This document shows positions 34,487-44,287 of a stretch of DNA of 64,000 nucleotides, piece after piece. The position numbers and the translations under genes are program-made. Below the pieces are notes generated by a model that did not search any database, was not told the origin of the DNA, and saw only the letters and a list, made by a program, of their open reading frames with translations. Source of the stretch: JAHDDW01 sp964648795 (GTDB taxonomy: Bacteria > Actinomycetota > Acidimicrobiia > Acidimicrobiales > SZUA-35). How positions within the stretch are numbered: position 1 is the stretch's first letter; each line of letters opens with the position of its first letter. The stretch lies in the NCBI GenBank assembly GCA_964648795.1, contig CAZYMB010000011.1:1-64000 (forward strand), read 5' to 3'.

Positions 34487-35881
34487 GTGATACGTAGAAG
34501 CTTCGGTGGAGACAACGGCGATGAAAATGGCGTCGACAATATAGATGATGATCAAGAGGTCACGGCAAGCGGGCTAAAGCATTGGGCTGAGCCTGCTGAT
34601 CCAGATCCATTGGAGTCGAAAGAAGATCAGTTCGCCCCTCTTTGGCAACTAGGTCCAGACGATGAAGCAGAGGTCGACAATTGGAAGTTAGAGGACATGT
34701 CTTCGTCTGATGACTCAGTAGAAGTTGCACGTCTCGCTAAGGATCGAACCAAGGACCCGCAACTATCGTTCGATCCGTCTTCAGTCAACGAAAAGCCAAA
34801 GCGTGGTGACGATGACCCCAGAGTAGCTGAGGCTCTAAAGCGAGCTGCCGACATCGAAGCATCAAGAAATCTCCCAGAGCATAGGATTGCTGAAGGTATC
34901 GTTGAGCCAGTTGGTGTAGACGGTGTTGAACAAGTTGAATTCGACTTAGACGCAGAAATCGAGAAGCTAGAAGACGATGAGCTCGAAGGCGATATCCAAC
35001 TTATTGACGAAGACCCAGTTGACTTTGACGAAGCTGACCCAACAGATCGCAACCTTGGAGTTGCTGTGGCCGTCGGAGTATTGCTAGCTACTGCTGCTTT
35101 TGCCTTGCTGTGGATCAACGAGTTCACTGCGATTGCATTAATTGGGGTAGCGGCACTGTTTGCTGTCGCAGAGTTGTATAACGCCATGAGCTCAGTTGGA
35201 CTAAAGCCAGCCAAGCTGCTCGGTTACGTTGCAACTGTCTCTCTACCAGCTGGAGCGTTCTTTGAAGGCACCGCTTCGTATCCATTAGTTGTTGGTCTGA
35301 CCGTTCTGTTCGGGGTGCTCTGGTATTTAGTAGGCGCTGACTATGAGCGCCCTGTCCTCAACTTAGGTCTGACTCTTCTTGGAGTTGCTTGGGTTGGTGG
35401 GCTTGCAGGTTTTGCAGGACTGATGTTGGGGGCCAACTACGAGCTTGGACGACAGGTATTGATTGCTGCAATAGCAGTCACGGCGATCTCAGATATCTGC
35501 GCTTATTTCGGTGGTAAGGCCTTCGGCCATACTCCATTGCACAGAGCTAGTCCAAACAAGACTTGGGAAGGCACAGTTAGTGGATTCGTCGCCGCTTTGG
35601 CATTCGGTCTAGTTCTTGGAATTCTTGGCGACTTTGTTTCGGCTGACACCACATTTATCTTCAGAGACAACTTCGCAGCTGCGATTGTATTTGCGGCGAT
35701 TATTGGCCTGATTGCTCCGCTGGGGGACTTAGGGCAGTCAATGATTAAGCGAGACCTCGGGGTTAAAGACCTAGGAACGCTGTTGCCTGGCCATGGCGGA
35801 GTGTTTGATCGAGTAGATGCGCTGCTGTTCAGTCTGCCTGCTGCATACTATTGCGCTGTATTCTTCGACCTATTGGGCTAG
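34487..35881 (+). CDS. cdsA: Phosphatidate cytidylyltransferase with a long acidic N-terminal region
   Basis: 464 residues from GTG 34487. The first 185 residues are polar and acidic, with no membrane segment. The remaining 280 carry eight or so membrane segments and the CdsA signature near the end: SMIKRDLGVKD then LGTLLPGHGG. Makes CDP-diacylglycerol for phospholipid synthesis. A soluble acidic N-terminus this long is more than is usual; some actinobacteria have shorter ones. Confidence 0.92.
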   Translation: MIRRSFGGDNGDENGVDNIDDDQEVTASGLKHWAEPADPDPLESKEDQFAPLWQLGPDDEAEVDNWKLEDMSSSDDSVEVARLAKDRTKDPQLSFDPSSVNEKPKRGDDDPRVAEALKRAADIEASRNLPEHRIAEGIVEPVGVDGVEQVEFDLDAEIEKLEDDELEGDIQLIDEDPVDFDEADPTDRNLGVAVAVGVLLATAAFALLWINEFTAIALIGVAALFAVAELYNAMSSVGLKPAKLLGYVATVSLPAGAFFEGTASYPLVVGLTVLFGVLWYLVGADYERPVLNLGLTLLGVAWVGGLAGFAGLMLGANYELGRQVLIAAIAVTAISDICAYFGGKAFGHTPLHRASPNKTWEGTVSGFVAALAFGLVLGILGDFVSADTTFIFRDNFAAAIVFAAIIGLIAPLGDLGQSMIKRDLGVKDLGTLLPGHGGVFDRVDALLFSLPAAYYCAVFFDLLG

Positions 35882-35895
35882 ATTCGATCTAGCTT

Positions 35896-37062
35896 ATGAT
35901 TAAATCAGTCGGAGTTTTTGGCTCTACAGGTTCGATAGGAACGCAGACGCTTGACGTTGTTCGACAAAATCCAGATCTCTATAGGGTGTCTTGTCTAACA
36001 GCTCACGAGAATGTAGACCTGCTGCTTGAACAATCAAAGCAGTTTCAACCAGATTATGTGTCGTTAGGTTCTAAGAACCCTGCAAAGCGTCAGAAACTAT
36101 CTGAAAATCTAGATTCTGGCATTCAACTAGTCGAGGACACCCAGCTTTCACAGATTGCTGCAGAGGGCGACGTTTGTATAAATGGGATAGTTGGTTTCGC
36201 CGGATTGCCAGTGACTATAGGCGCTCTCGAAGGTGGCACTAGGCTCGGCCTGGCAAATAAAGAGTCATTGGTTGCGGCTGGACCTGTGGTAGCTAAGGCA
36301 CGGACAACGGAAGGTGCTGAGCTGATTCCCGTTGATTCAGAACACTCAGCTATTTTCCAGTGCTTGCAGACAGCTACTCAAAATACTCCAGTCCGAATTC
36401 AGTTGACTGCCTCTGGCGGCCCATTTCGAACCTTTTGTGCTGAGCAACTGAAAGAAGTGACCATTGATGACGCTCTTGCTCACCCAACTTGGAGCATGGG
36501 GCCAAAGATTACAATCGACTCTTCGACGTTGGCTAATAAAGGCTTAGAGCTAATCGAAGCACTCGAACTTTTCCGTCACGACTTTGGGGTCACAGTTGAC
36601 GATATCGATGTGGTTGTCCATCCGCAGTCTGTAGTTCATTCAATGATCACCTTTACAGATGGCTCAACGATTGCGCAATTGTCAGAACCCGATATGCGTT
36701 TACCGATTTCTTATGCGCTTAGTTATCCGGAAAGAAATGTCGGAGACTACGGGCGAATCGATTGGACTAAACAAAAAGTCCTCGAGTTTGAAGCGCCAGA
36801 CCTAGAAAGATTTCCTTGTTTGGCAATGGCGATTGACGTGGCCCGATTGGGTGGCGCAGCTCCAGCGTGGTTTAACGCAGCCAATGAAGTTGCCGTCGCA
36901 GCCTTCCTAGAAGGCAAGATCAAGTGGACTCAAATTGCAGAAACAATTGCTGATTCTTTGGCTGAGTTTTCGCAAGTGAATCTTAAGACCGCAGACGACG
37001 TAGTAGCCCTAGATTCAGCTTCCAGAGCTGCAACTGAGGAACTAATAGCAAAAATACTCTAA
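35896..37062 (+). CDS. dxr: 1-deoxy-D-xylulose 5-phosphate reductoisomerase
   Basis: 388 residues: NADPH loop VFGSTGSIGTQTLDV, LANKESLVAAG, catalytic VDSEHSAIFQCLQ, and LTASGGPFR. Second step of the MEP isoprenoid pathway; ispG of the same pathway lies at 40216. It follows cdsA by 14 bases. Confidence 0.95.
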   Translation: MIKSVGVFGSTGSIGTQTLDVVRQNPDLYRVSCLTAHENVDLLLEQSKQFQPDYVSLGSKNPAKRQKLSENLDSGIQLVEDTQLSQIAAEGDVCINGIVGFAGLPVTIGALEGGTRLGLANKESLVAAGPVVAKARTTEGAELIPVDSEHSAIFQCLQTATQNTPVRIQLTASGGPFRTFCAEQLKEVTIDDALAHPTWSMGPKITIDSSTLANKGLELIEALELFRHDFGVTVDDIDVVVHPQSVVHSMITFTDGSTIAQLSEPDMRLPISYALSYPERNVGDYGRIDWTKQKVLEFEAPDLERFPCLAMAIDVARLGGAAPAWFNAANEVAVAAFLEGKIKWTQIAETIADSLAEFSQVNLKTADDVVALDSASRAATEELIAKIL

Positions 37063-37137
37063 GAGGTAGGCCGAATAGACTAGCTATTTGTCTCTCCCGA
37101 GCTAAAGAAGCGTACTTTTTCTTCCGTTTCTAGGGAT

Positions 37138-38235
37138 ATGTCGTTTAAGGTTGGATTTACCGAGCCTCTGTCTTTAGAGGCCGAGCTTCGCTCAGAAACA
37201 ATCCAGGCAATCGAGAATATCAAGTGGGTCTTGATTGTCGGCGCCATCACAATGCCAGTAGCCAACGCAGCATTGATTTTTCCGTACGTTAGTCTCACTC
37301 CACTTCTTGCCTACGTTGTGTTCATGGAAGTAGTTGGGCTAATTGCGATGTTCTTTTGGTTCTCGCCCTGGGCTAACAATAGGTTGAATGCTAAGGGAGT
37401 TCCGGCGTGTGCTATGACGGCTTCATTGTTTTGGATGTTTGCCTTGGGGCTTTTGCCGTTCTTTGTTTTTGATGTGGGGAATGCGCCGGTTGTATTTATG
37501 GCTGGTAATGCAATGGCCTGGGGAATAATCGCCGGTCTCAATAGCATCCTCGATCGGATTGATGACTACCGACGCGAGCTTTCGTTAGTCGTATTCATCC
37601 CTAACCAAATAGCCAGCGGTTTGGCCGGACAATGGCATATGGTGGCGATAACAATCTTTGGGATGTTCCTGATTTATCAGGGAGTATCCGGTTCTAACCT
37701 TTCGTATAGAAGACTTATTGAGCACCGTCGAGCTTTGGCTCGCAAAGCTGACAACGAAGCTGAAAGGTCTCGTACCGATGACCTGACAGGGCTACTAAAT
37801 AGACATGGTTTGTCTGAGGTATACACAAGGAATCAACACAAGGCAGCCTTGTATATAGATCTTGACAAGTTCAAGGCAGTTAATGACAACTTCGGCCACT
37901 TGGCAGGCGACAAGGTACTGGTTGAAATATCTCGAAGATTAAAGCAGGCTTGTCGGGAAACAGATTCGGTAGCGCGTGTTGGTGGCGACGAGTTCGTAAT
38001 TCTATGCCAAACGACAAACCCTGATTATCTAAGCAGACTGGCAGAAAGAATTAAGCTGGCATGTGGCTTCCCCATAGGGGACGGAGACAATTCTTATCAG
38101 ATCGCAGCTAGTATCGGTATCTCGGTTTCAGAGCTTGGAACGGACCTGGAGCATCTACTCAATCGTAGTGATATGGATATGCTCCGCAGTAAGCCTGGGC
38201 GTCGGCAGAGCTCGCTTCCAGAGAACAACTCCTAG
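37138..38235 (+). CDS. Membrane-bound GGDEF diguanylate cyclase
   Basis: 365 residues. The N-terminal 190 residues hold about six membrane helices with no recognised sensor name (MASE-like layout). A short linker leads to the GGDEF domain: DDLTGLLNRHGL, ALYIDLDKFKAVNDNFGHLAGD, and VARVGGDEFVIL with an intact active site. No RxxD inhibitory site is obvious five residues before GGDEF. It should make cyclic di-GMP. It interrupts the usual dxr-rseP neighbourhood. Confidence 0.9.
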   Translation: MSFKVGFTEPLSLEAELRSETIQAIENIKWVLIVGAITMPVANAALIFPYVSLTPLLAYVVFMEVVGLIAMFFWFSPWANNRLNAKGVPACAMTASLFWMFALGLLPFFVFDVGNAPVVFMAGNAMAWGIIAGLNSILDRIDDYRRELSLVVFIPNQIASGLAGQWHMVAITIFGMFLIYQGVSGSNLSYRRLIEHRRALARKADNEAERSRTDDLTGLLNRHGLSEVYTRNQHKAALYIDLDKFKAVNDNFGHLAGDKVLVEISRRLKQACRETDSVARVGGDEFVILCQTTNPDYLSRLAERIKLACGFPIGDGDNSYQIAASIGISVSELGTDLEHLLNRSDMDMLRSKPGRRQSSLPENNS

Positions 38236-38326
38236 GATGGAATTTCGCCTCGTTTAGCGAGGTTGAAGTATGTACTCCAGTAGTAAACATGGAGCAACAA
38301 TGGCCGATAGTCTTTAGAGAGTACCT

Positions 38327-39613
38327 ATGGTGGATCATTCTACAATCGAAGCAAAATCTGATGACCCTGGAGATGCTCCTTGGGCTCTGCGCGAGCCTGC
38401 AGAGCTCGACGAAGACGAGATTAATAGTAACCCTTGGCGCTTAGGCCTTGTTGTTCTTGCGTTTGCAGCGATTTGGTTCTTTGGTGGGACACTCTCATTT
38501 GTGGTTGCAGTTGGCCTACTCATCTCGATCTTCCTACATGAGCTTGGTCACTTTATGACTTCTCGATGGACGGGGATGAAAGCCACTCAGTTCTTTATTG
38601 GGATGGGCCCACGTATCTGGTCATTTAAGCGTGGTGAAACCGAGTATGGTGCCCGAGCGTATCCAATCGGAGCGTTCGTACGTATCGTCGGCATGAGTAA
38701 CCTCGACCCAGCCGAAGAAGACGAAGCCGACCAGGCTTACATGAACAAAAGCTTCCCGCGGCGACTCCTGGTAATTACAGCCGGGTCAATCATGCACGGC
38801 ATAATTGCCATTGTTCTTTTCTTCTTTGCATTTAATGTTCTAGGGGTTCAAGAGCCGATCGCAGAGTCCGGTTGGACTGTGGCTGCCACGAACGGTGGCC
38901 CAGCTGAGGATGCAGGCATTACCGAGGGTGACTCAATATTGTCAGTCGACGGGGTGGATGCAACTGTATTTACTGATTTGGTCGATCATCTCTCAACCAG
39001 AAGCCCTGGAGACGAAGTTAGTGTGACTTTTGATGATGCGGGAACAACCACTACCGAGAATATTACCTTGATCGAAAACACCCAGGGTAGGGCTATTCTT
39101 TGCGTAGCTCCAGTGGCAAATGAATTCCGTACTGTCAGACTCGGACCCTCGGCCCCCTTCGTAGCTACTAAGGATTTTGTTGTCGGTACTGTTCAGGGTC
39201 TAAGTGGGGTTCCTGCAGCGACTCTAGCTTCAATTAGAAACATAGGTTCCGTTGAAGAAGTTAGCGCTGGCCCAACCGCAAATGGCTGCATGCCATCTGC
39301 AGAAGCTGGGCGTCTTCAGTCGATTGTCGGCATTGTCGATATTGCTAGTGAACTGAATGGTTTTACTTCTGCGCTGGCTTTGCTAGCTGGTGTAAACATT
39401 GCCCTTGGCCTGTTTAATATGTTGCCATTGCTCCCATTAGATGGTGGACATGCTGCCGTTGCTGTTTATGAGCGCCTTCGATCTCGCAAAAATAAGCCAT
39501 ATCATGCTGACTTTAATAAGCTTGTGCCTCTGACGTATGTCGTGATCTTCTTCTTGCTGAGTGTCAGCTTGCTAGCAGTCTATTTGGATATTTTTAGAAG
39601 CTTAACTATCTAA
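38327..39613 (+). CDS. rseP: RseP-like M50 site-2 protease
   Basis: 428 residues. Membrane segment 1, then IFLHELGHFM (zinc HExxH), the NLDPAEEDEADQAYMNKSF region, one PDZ domain (about residues 185-260, PAEDAGITEGDSILSVDGV) and the C-terminal NMLPLLPLDGGHAAV with the third zinc ligand Asp. Cleaves membrane-embedded anti-sigma factors or signal peptides. A cytosolic N-terminal extension of about 35 acidic residues precedes segment 1. Confidence 0.93.
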   Translation: MVDHSTIEAKSDDPGDAPWALREPAELDEDEINSNPWRLGLVVLAFAAIWFFGGTLSFVVAVGLLISIFLHELGHFMTSRWTGMKATQFFIGMGPRIWSFKRGETEYGARAYPIGAFVRIVGMSNLDPAEEDEADQAYMNKSFPRRLLVITAGSIMHGIIAIVLFFFAFNVLGVQEPIAESGWTVAATNGGPAEDAGITEGDSILSVDGVDATVFTDLVDHLSTRSPGDEVSVTFDDAGTTTTENITLIENTQGRAILCVAPVANEFRTVRLGPSAPFVATKDFVVGTVQGLSGVPAATLASIRNIGSVEEVSAGPTANGCMPSAEAGRLQSIVGIVDIASELNGFTSALALLAGVNIALGLFNMLPLLPLDGGHAAVAVYERLRSRKNKPYHADFNKLVPLTYVVIFFLLSVSLLAVYLDIFRSLTI

Positions 39614-39655
39614 AATTCTGTTCAGTTTCTAAATCTGTCTCTAGGCTTAGAACTG

Positions 39656-40177
39656 GTGGAATCTTTAGGAACTCGCATAATGCTACTTAGAGCTTGGCTT
39701 AGGTCTATTTCCGACGGCTTAAACGTTGATGGCGCTAAATTAGAAAAAGAAAATAGACGATCTGATCTTTACTACCTATCAAAGCGTCAACTAAAGCTGG
39801 AGCTTGAAGACAGATTCGCTGGAGTAGCACACGTTGGTGTCCATTGGGATAACAATATTCCAAAGGTTGCTATTAGGTGGCCACCTAAGAATCAAGCTAA
39901 CCTAGATTTCTTAATTGACAGGGTTCTCGAATCTGTCTGCATTGTCTTGGGTATGCCTTGGGCTAAATATCAGAAAATGGAGTTCCGGATGGGACAGGAG
40001 TTTCATCCGTCGCAAGGTTATTCGCCAGTTGTTGCAATTTTGGTCGGGAAACATACTGTGTATTTAGAGGCCAGGAAACGACGGAGTAACACTTCTGAGT
40101 TTGACGGGGAACAGTTTCGCAATAATGTCAGGTCTTCGTTAAATCAGCCAACTAGTGGTAGATATCGTTCGCTTTGA
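39656..40177 (+). CDS. Unrecognised 173-residue protein between rseP and ispG
   Basis: GTG 39656 start; ATG 39680 is an alternative. Predicted soluble, mixed alpha/beta, with VGVHWDNNIPKVAIRWPP and YSPVVAILVGKHTVYLEARKR. The C-terminus is polar. No cysteine clusters, no signal peptide. 38 bases before ispG, so likely co-transcribed. I know no family for it. Confidence 0.5.
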   Translation: MESLGTRIMLLRAWLRSISDGLNVDGAKLEKENRRSDLYYLSKRQLKLELEDRFAGVAHVGVHWDNNIPKVAIRWPPKNQANLDFLIDRVLESVCIVLGMPWAKYQKMEFRMGQEFHPSQGYSPVVAILVGKHTVYLEARKRRSNTSEFDGEQFRNNVRSSLNQPTSGRYRSL

Positions 40178-40215
40178 GGCACGAGTAAAACGTTGTGGCT
40201 GGCTATAGTTGAGCT

Positions 40216-41463
40216 GTGGAACACATCCCAAGTTCGTATCGTCGAAAAGACACTAAGCAAATCATGGTTGGCTCAGTTCCTGTTGGAGGTGGCGCCCCTG
40301 TAACGGTCCAATCGATGACGACCACCAAGACTGCTGACGTCGAAGGTACCTTGAGTCAGATCTATGCTCTAGCCGGCGCCGGTGCTGATATCGTCCGTTG
40401 CACTTGCAATCAGCCAGAGGCTTCTGAGGCACTAGCTCGAATCGTACCCCGCAGCCCAGTGCCGATTGTTGCTGACATTCACCATCAGTACAAGAGGGCT
40501 CTTGAAGCCCTTGAGGCTGGTGTTCATTGTCTTAGGCTCAACCCTGGCAATATTCGTAAGCCGGAACACATTAAGGCTGTTGCTAGCGAAGCTAAGGATA
40601 GAAACATTCCTATTCGTATAGGAGTCAATGGTGGAAGCCTTGATCCAGAGCTCTATGAGCGCTACGGCGGCAAAGTCACGCCCGAAGCTATGGTCGAGTC
40701 AGCGCTTAGAGAGATCGACTACTTCAATCAGGTCGACTTCGACTTGATCAAGATAAGTGTCAAGGCTTCATCGGTTCCATTGATGATAGAGGCTTACCGT
40801 CAGCTGTCAGAAAAAGTTGACTACCCGCTCCACCTTGGTGTGACCGAGGCGGGCCCACCACCGATTGGGATTGTTAAATCTACTGCCGGTATTGGAACTT
40901 TGTTGTCCGAAGGTATCGGTGACACCATCAGGTATTCGCTAACCACCGACCCAGTTGAAGAGGCACGTATGGGTCGAGCTCTGCTAGAGAACCTTGGTTT
41001 GCGTGAACGTAAGAACGTAGATCTGATTGCTTGTCCATCTTGTGGTCGCGCTGAGATTGACGTATACGAGGTTGCACAAAAGGCACAAGAGGTTTTCCAG
41101 GATAAGAAGCTTCCTCTTCAAGTAGCGGTAATGGGTTGTGTTGTTAATGGTCCAGGTGAAGCCAAAGACGCGGACATTGGTATTGCCGCAGGTAATAAGC
41201 GTGGGCACTTGTTCATTAAGGGTGTGAATGTTGCGGTTGTTCCCGAAGACGAAATGGTTGATTCTCTACTCGAGTGGGCGCTGTACATAGACGAGCACGG
41301 CTTTGAGGCAGCACTAGAGCGTGCTACTGAAACAAGAGACGAAGCTCGCCAAGCCGCTGAGGCAGATAGACTGAGAAATCTTGAGTCAAAGGGCGAAGAT
41401 GCCAATGATTCTGAACAAGTGGTGAACTTCATTAAGAGTTCGAGGTCAGGCGATGATATTTAG
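40216..41463 (+). CDS. ispG: 4-hydroxy-3-methylbut-2-en-1-yl diphosphate synthase (IspG/GcpE)
   Basis: 415 residues. TIM-barrel part with VQSMTTTKTADVEGTLSQI and LRLNPGNIR; C-terminal iron-sulfur part with IACPSCGRAEID and VMGCVVNGPGEAKDADIG, giving the three Cys for the 4Fe-4S cluster. Penultimate step of the MEP pathway. A 40-residue polar tail follows. Overlaps rimP by 11 bases. Confidence 0.95.
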   Translation: MEHIPSSYRRKDTKQIMVGSVPVGGGAPVTVQSMTTTKTADVEGTLSQIYALAGAGADIVRCTCNQPEASEALARIVPRSPVPIVADIHHQYKRALEALEAGVHCLRLNPGNIRKPEHIKAVASEAKDRNIPIRIGVNGGSLDPELYERYGGKVTPEAMVESALREIDYFNQVDFDLIKISVKASSVPLMIEAYRQLSEKVDYPLHLGVTEAGPPPIGIVKSTAGIGTLLSEGIGDTIRYSLTTDPVEEARMGRALLENLGLRERKNVDLIACPSCGRAEIDVYEVAQKAQEVFQDKKLPLQVAVMGCVVNGPGEAKDADIGIAAGNKRGHLFIKGVNVAVVPEDEMVDSLLEWALYIDEHGFEAALERATETRDEARQAAEADRLRNLESKGEDANDSEQVVNFIKSSRSGDDI

Positions 41464-41947
41464 ACAGAACCCAACAGAAGAAAGAGTCTCAGAGGCATTG
41501 GTGCCAGTGATTCAAGCTATGGGCGCCCAGCTATATGAGGTGGAGTGGAACGGTGGGCTGTTGAAGTTGACCGTAGATGTCGAGGGTGGTGCGTCAACCG
41601 ACAAGTTGGCTGAAGTGCACCGACTTGTGTATCCGCTGGTGGAACAGCAGAACCTTGTTGGGTCGAACTTTTCGCTAGAAGTCACAAGTCCAGGTTTGGA
41701 AAGACAGCTGACTACCTTGGTCCAGTTTGAGATGTCGGTTGGTAAAAATGTATCAATACGCAAGTCGACTAAACCACATCACATCATGGGAGAGCTAGTT
41801 AGCGTCGACAACATATCGGCCTCTTTCAACCTGCTCGAGGTGAACGATAAGCCCGTTGATGAAGAGCTAATAGAGATCCCAATCGAAGATATTTCTAAGG
41901 CAAAGACAGTATTTGACTGGAAATCAGCTCTTTCAGAGGATAAATAG
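41453..41947 (+). CDS. rimP: Ribosome maturation factor RimP
   Basis: 164 residues; first domain GAQLYEVEWNGGLLKLTVDVE and SNFSLEVTSPGLERQL, then a small SH3-like second domain. Needed for 30S assembly. Normally directly followed by nusA, but here by three other genes. Confidence 0.9.
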   Translation: MIFRQNPTEERVSEALVPVIQAMGAQLYEVEWNGGLLKLTVDVEGGASTDKLAEVHRLVYPLVEQQNLVGSNFSLEVTSPGLERQLTTLVQFEMSVGKNVSIRKSTKPHHIMGELVSVDNISASFNLLEVNDKPVDEELIEIPIEDISKAKTVFDWKSALSEDK

Positions 41948-42012
41948 CCCTAGCAGGTGTGGCCCTGGGGCTGTTCGCAGCTATCTTTAATAAGGGGGCG
42001 AAAGGCGGACTG

Positions 42013-42669
42013 ATGAAACCGATATCTAATATGGCTCGGCGTTTGTATCGAAATCTCAGATCTTTTGCTTTTGGGATCACTAACATCATGGCAATAGGCA
42101 GGGCTATCGCTATTCTCTCGGTCGCATCCCCGCTTGCATTTAGACACAACAGGAATAAAAAGCCGAAGTCGCTGGCTGAAAGAGTTGAAGTCGCAATTAA
42201 AAATTCGTTGCTAAGGGATGACACCGGGCCGTGGGCTTTGCCTAACCCGGAGATCGAATTGCTAGAAGACGAAAGAACCTGGGTCGTCACCTATGCTTCG
42301 AAGGACTTGGAGACGCCATACACCTATAGAGTCGCCTTCGAGAGTTTTTTTAGCAAATTCGAAGGGAGTGAACTAGAGGAGTTCACGTTCATAATCAAGG
42401 CTGAAAATAGCCAAATGGAGCTTGAACCAAATAATCTAGATGTTTTATTCAATGAACTCCTTAAGCAGTTAAAAGCCTCCGAAGAGACTGGCAGTACCTT
42501 GGCGGCCGAGACCTCGAAGTCTGGCGATAGTTCCCCAAAACCACCTAGGCGTTGGGGATTTGGAGCTGGCAACAGGTCTCCAGAGGTCACCAAGGACTGT
42601 AATTCCGTGTTAATTGCGATTAGTGCCGACGAGAGCAAATCTAGAAGTCCGCTATCCAGACATATTTAG
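42013..42669 (+). CDS. Unrecognised protein between rimP and thiN
   Basis: I start at ATG 42013, behind AAAGGCGG; GTG 41959 in frame would add 18 residues. A basic N-terminus with one hydrophobic stretch (ITNIMAIGRAIAILSVASPL) might touch the membrane. The middle, NPEIELLEDERTWVVTYASK, looks folded, and the last 70 residues are polar and Ser-rich. Spacing to thiN is 18 bases. No known family recognised. Confidence 0.5.
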   Translation: MKPISNMARRLYRNLRSFAFGITNIMAIGRAIAILSVASPLAFRHNRNKKPKSLAERVEVAIKNSLLRDDTGPWALPNPEIELLEDERTWVVTYASKDLETPYTYRVAFESFFSKFEGSELEEFTFIIKAENSQMELEPNNLDVLFNELLKQLKASEETGSTLAAETSKSGDSSPKPPRRWGFGAGNRSPEVTKDCNSVLIAISADESKSRSPLSRHI

Positions 42670-42687
42670 ATCTTAGTATTTGGGTCT

Positions 42688-43335
42688 ATGACCGATAAAT
42701 TTGCATTAGTTGTAGCTAACGGTGAAGTGTCCACCGAGTTCTGGCTACAACAAGTATTAGGGTCGGCTGACTTCGTTGTTGCTTGTGATGGAGGAGCAAA
42801 TCATTTGCATTCGCTTGGCATTATTCCGGATCTATTTGTTGGCGATAGCGATTCTGTAAGCGAAGAATCACGGGAATGGTTGAGGTCAAACCAAGTAAAG
42901 CTTGAGCTCTCATCAGTTGAGAAAGACGAAACAGATTTAGAACTAGCTTTACTGAGTTTGGTTGGCAAAGGTCACAGCAGAATTGACGTTGTTGCCGCAT
43001 TAGGTCAACGCGTTGACCACGAGCTAGCAAATCTTATGTTGCTGACCGATTCGCGATTTGATGGGTTAGATATTCGAGTTGTTTCTGAGTCTCAGCAGAT
43101 CCGTGTGGTTAGACAATCAGCAGGTTTTGACCGAATCGATGGCGAGATACTCTCTCTTATCCCAGTACACGGCGAAGCTATCTTCAAATCCACCCAAGGA
43201 CTTAAGTGGGAGCTGAACAATGATTCGCTACTGCCTGGTCCTGCCAGGGGAGTCAGTAACGAGTTGGTCGCAGATGCAGCAACGATTGAGCTCGAATCTG
43301 GAATAGTGCTAGCTATTCAGACCAGCAGCTTATAA
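42688..43335 (+). CDS. thiN: Thiamine pyrophosphokinase
   Basis: 215 residues with ACDGGANHLHSLGIIPDLFVG, GDSDSV, KDETDLELAL and GALGQR-like ALGQRVDHELAN, the catalytic blocks of the family, and a C-terminal thiamine-binding beta part with GLKWELNNDSL. Converts thiamine to thiamine diphosphate. Its 3' end overlaps the convergent kinase-like gene by six bases. Confidence 0.9.
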   Translation: MTDKFALVVANGEVSTEFWLQQVLGSADFVVACDGGANHLHSLGIIPDLFVGDSDSVSEESREWLRSNQVKLELSSVEKDETDLELALLSLVGKGHSRIDVVAALGQRVDHELANLMLLTDSRFDGLDIRVVSESQQIRVVRQSAGFDRIDGEILSLIPVHGEAIFKSTQGLKWELNNDSLLPGPARGVSNELVADAATIELESGIVLAIQTSSL

Positions 43336-44127
43336 ATTCGGTGCTCTTCTAGCAGAATCGACCCTTGTTGTTATTGTCGGAAGCGCAGAACTCATTGCAA
43401 TAGTTCCACTGTTACCTTGCTTGCCAAGTTTGGCTGCCTTGCGGAGCTCGGCTATTACTTCTTTAAAGCTTTGATAGCCACCTGGTTTTCCAAGTTGGGA
43501 CATTCGTTCTGTAACAGTAGTGAAGGTGGGCGGAGCTGAATCGGTGTACAGCTCTTGAAGCTCGATGCCGAGGTCTCTTATTGTCTCACCAAGTTCCTGT
43601 TCAATGCTGTGTTTGTCTTCCCAGACGAGCAAGTCGATGATCTTGCAACGACCATTGTCTGTAACAACGATGTTGCTTCTGCTGTTAATGTCATCGGTAT
43701 ATAGCCCAGCGGCTTGTATGTCTGTAAAACCCTCGAAAATATCAGCTAGTGCTGAAAACACCTGCTGCCAAGCCAGCATTTGTTTTGAATCGAGTAGCGA
43801 TTCGAGAGTTTGGCCTTCTAACATTTCCATATCGATAGTCGGAAAGCCGTCTATAACGGCTGTGTTATGAACTTTTACTAAGTATTCGGAATTGACTTTT
43901 TGCAACTGGTTCAACAGATCATTGAACTTCGGGGCAAAATCCGTGACTAATTCAGATCCCTGCTCGAGTAGATGTTTGTATACCTTTAAGCAAATCGTCT
44001 GATCTTGATTGTTCGTAGCTTTATAAACAACGGCTTCAGCACCTTCCCCGATCTTCTCTAGCAGTGTATATTCGCGAAATTGCCTGGGTAGAGCAAGGCT
44101 GTGAGTGCCTTCTTCAAATTCCGCCAT
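43330..44127 (-). CDS. Divergent Ser/Thr protein kinase-like protein
   Basis: 265 residues. Glycine loop IGEGAEAVVYKA, beta-3 Lys in ICLKVYK (K48), hinge region MEMLEGQTLESLL. The catalytic loop reads LYTDDINSRSNIVV, so the HRD His/Arg are replaced but Asp and Asn remain. The metal Asp is in CKIIDLLVWE, not DFG. It lacks a clear activation segment and APE and is short for the family. It may be an atypical kinase or a pseudokinase. A polar C-terminal 40 residues follow; no membrane segment. It is the only minus-strand gene between rpsP and dapB apart from the small pair at 26.2-26.5 kb. Confidence 0.7.
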   Translation of the reverse strand: MAEFEEGTHSLALPRQFREYTLLEKIGEGAEAVVYKATNNQDQTICLKVYKHLLEQGSELVTDFAPKFNDLLNQLQKVNSEYLVKVHNTAVIDGFPTIDMEMLEGQTLESLLDSKQMLAWQQVFSALADIFEGFTDIQAAGLYTDDINSRSNIVVTDNGRCKIIDLLVWEDKHSIEQELGETIRDLGIELQELYTDSAPPTFTTVTERMSQLGKPGGYQSFKEVIAELRKAAKLGKQGNSGTIAMSSALPTITTRVDSARRAPNL

Positions 44128-44287
44128 TGTCTAATGGTATCAGCAGCTTTAGAAAGCTTAGTCAGCTAAAAATGCCAGTTTCTGTCCTATCCCGCTAGAG
44201 TAGAGAGGCGCTAAGCGCTCTATTTGTGCGTTTTGCAAAGGTAAAAAGTTCATACACAATCAAATATAAAGACCACAGGAGTGGCAA

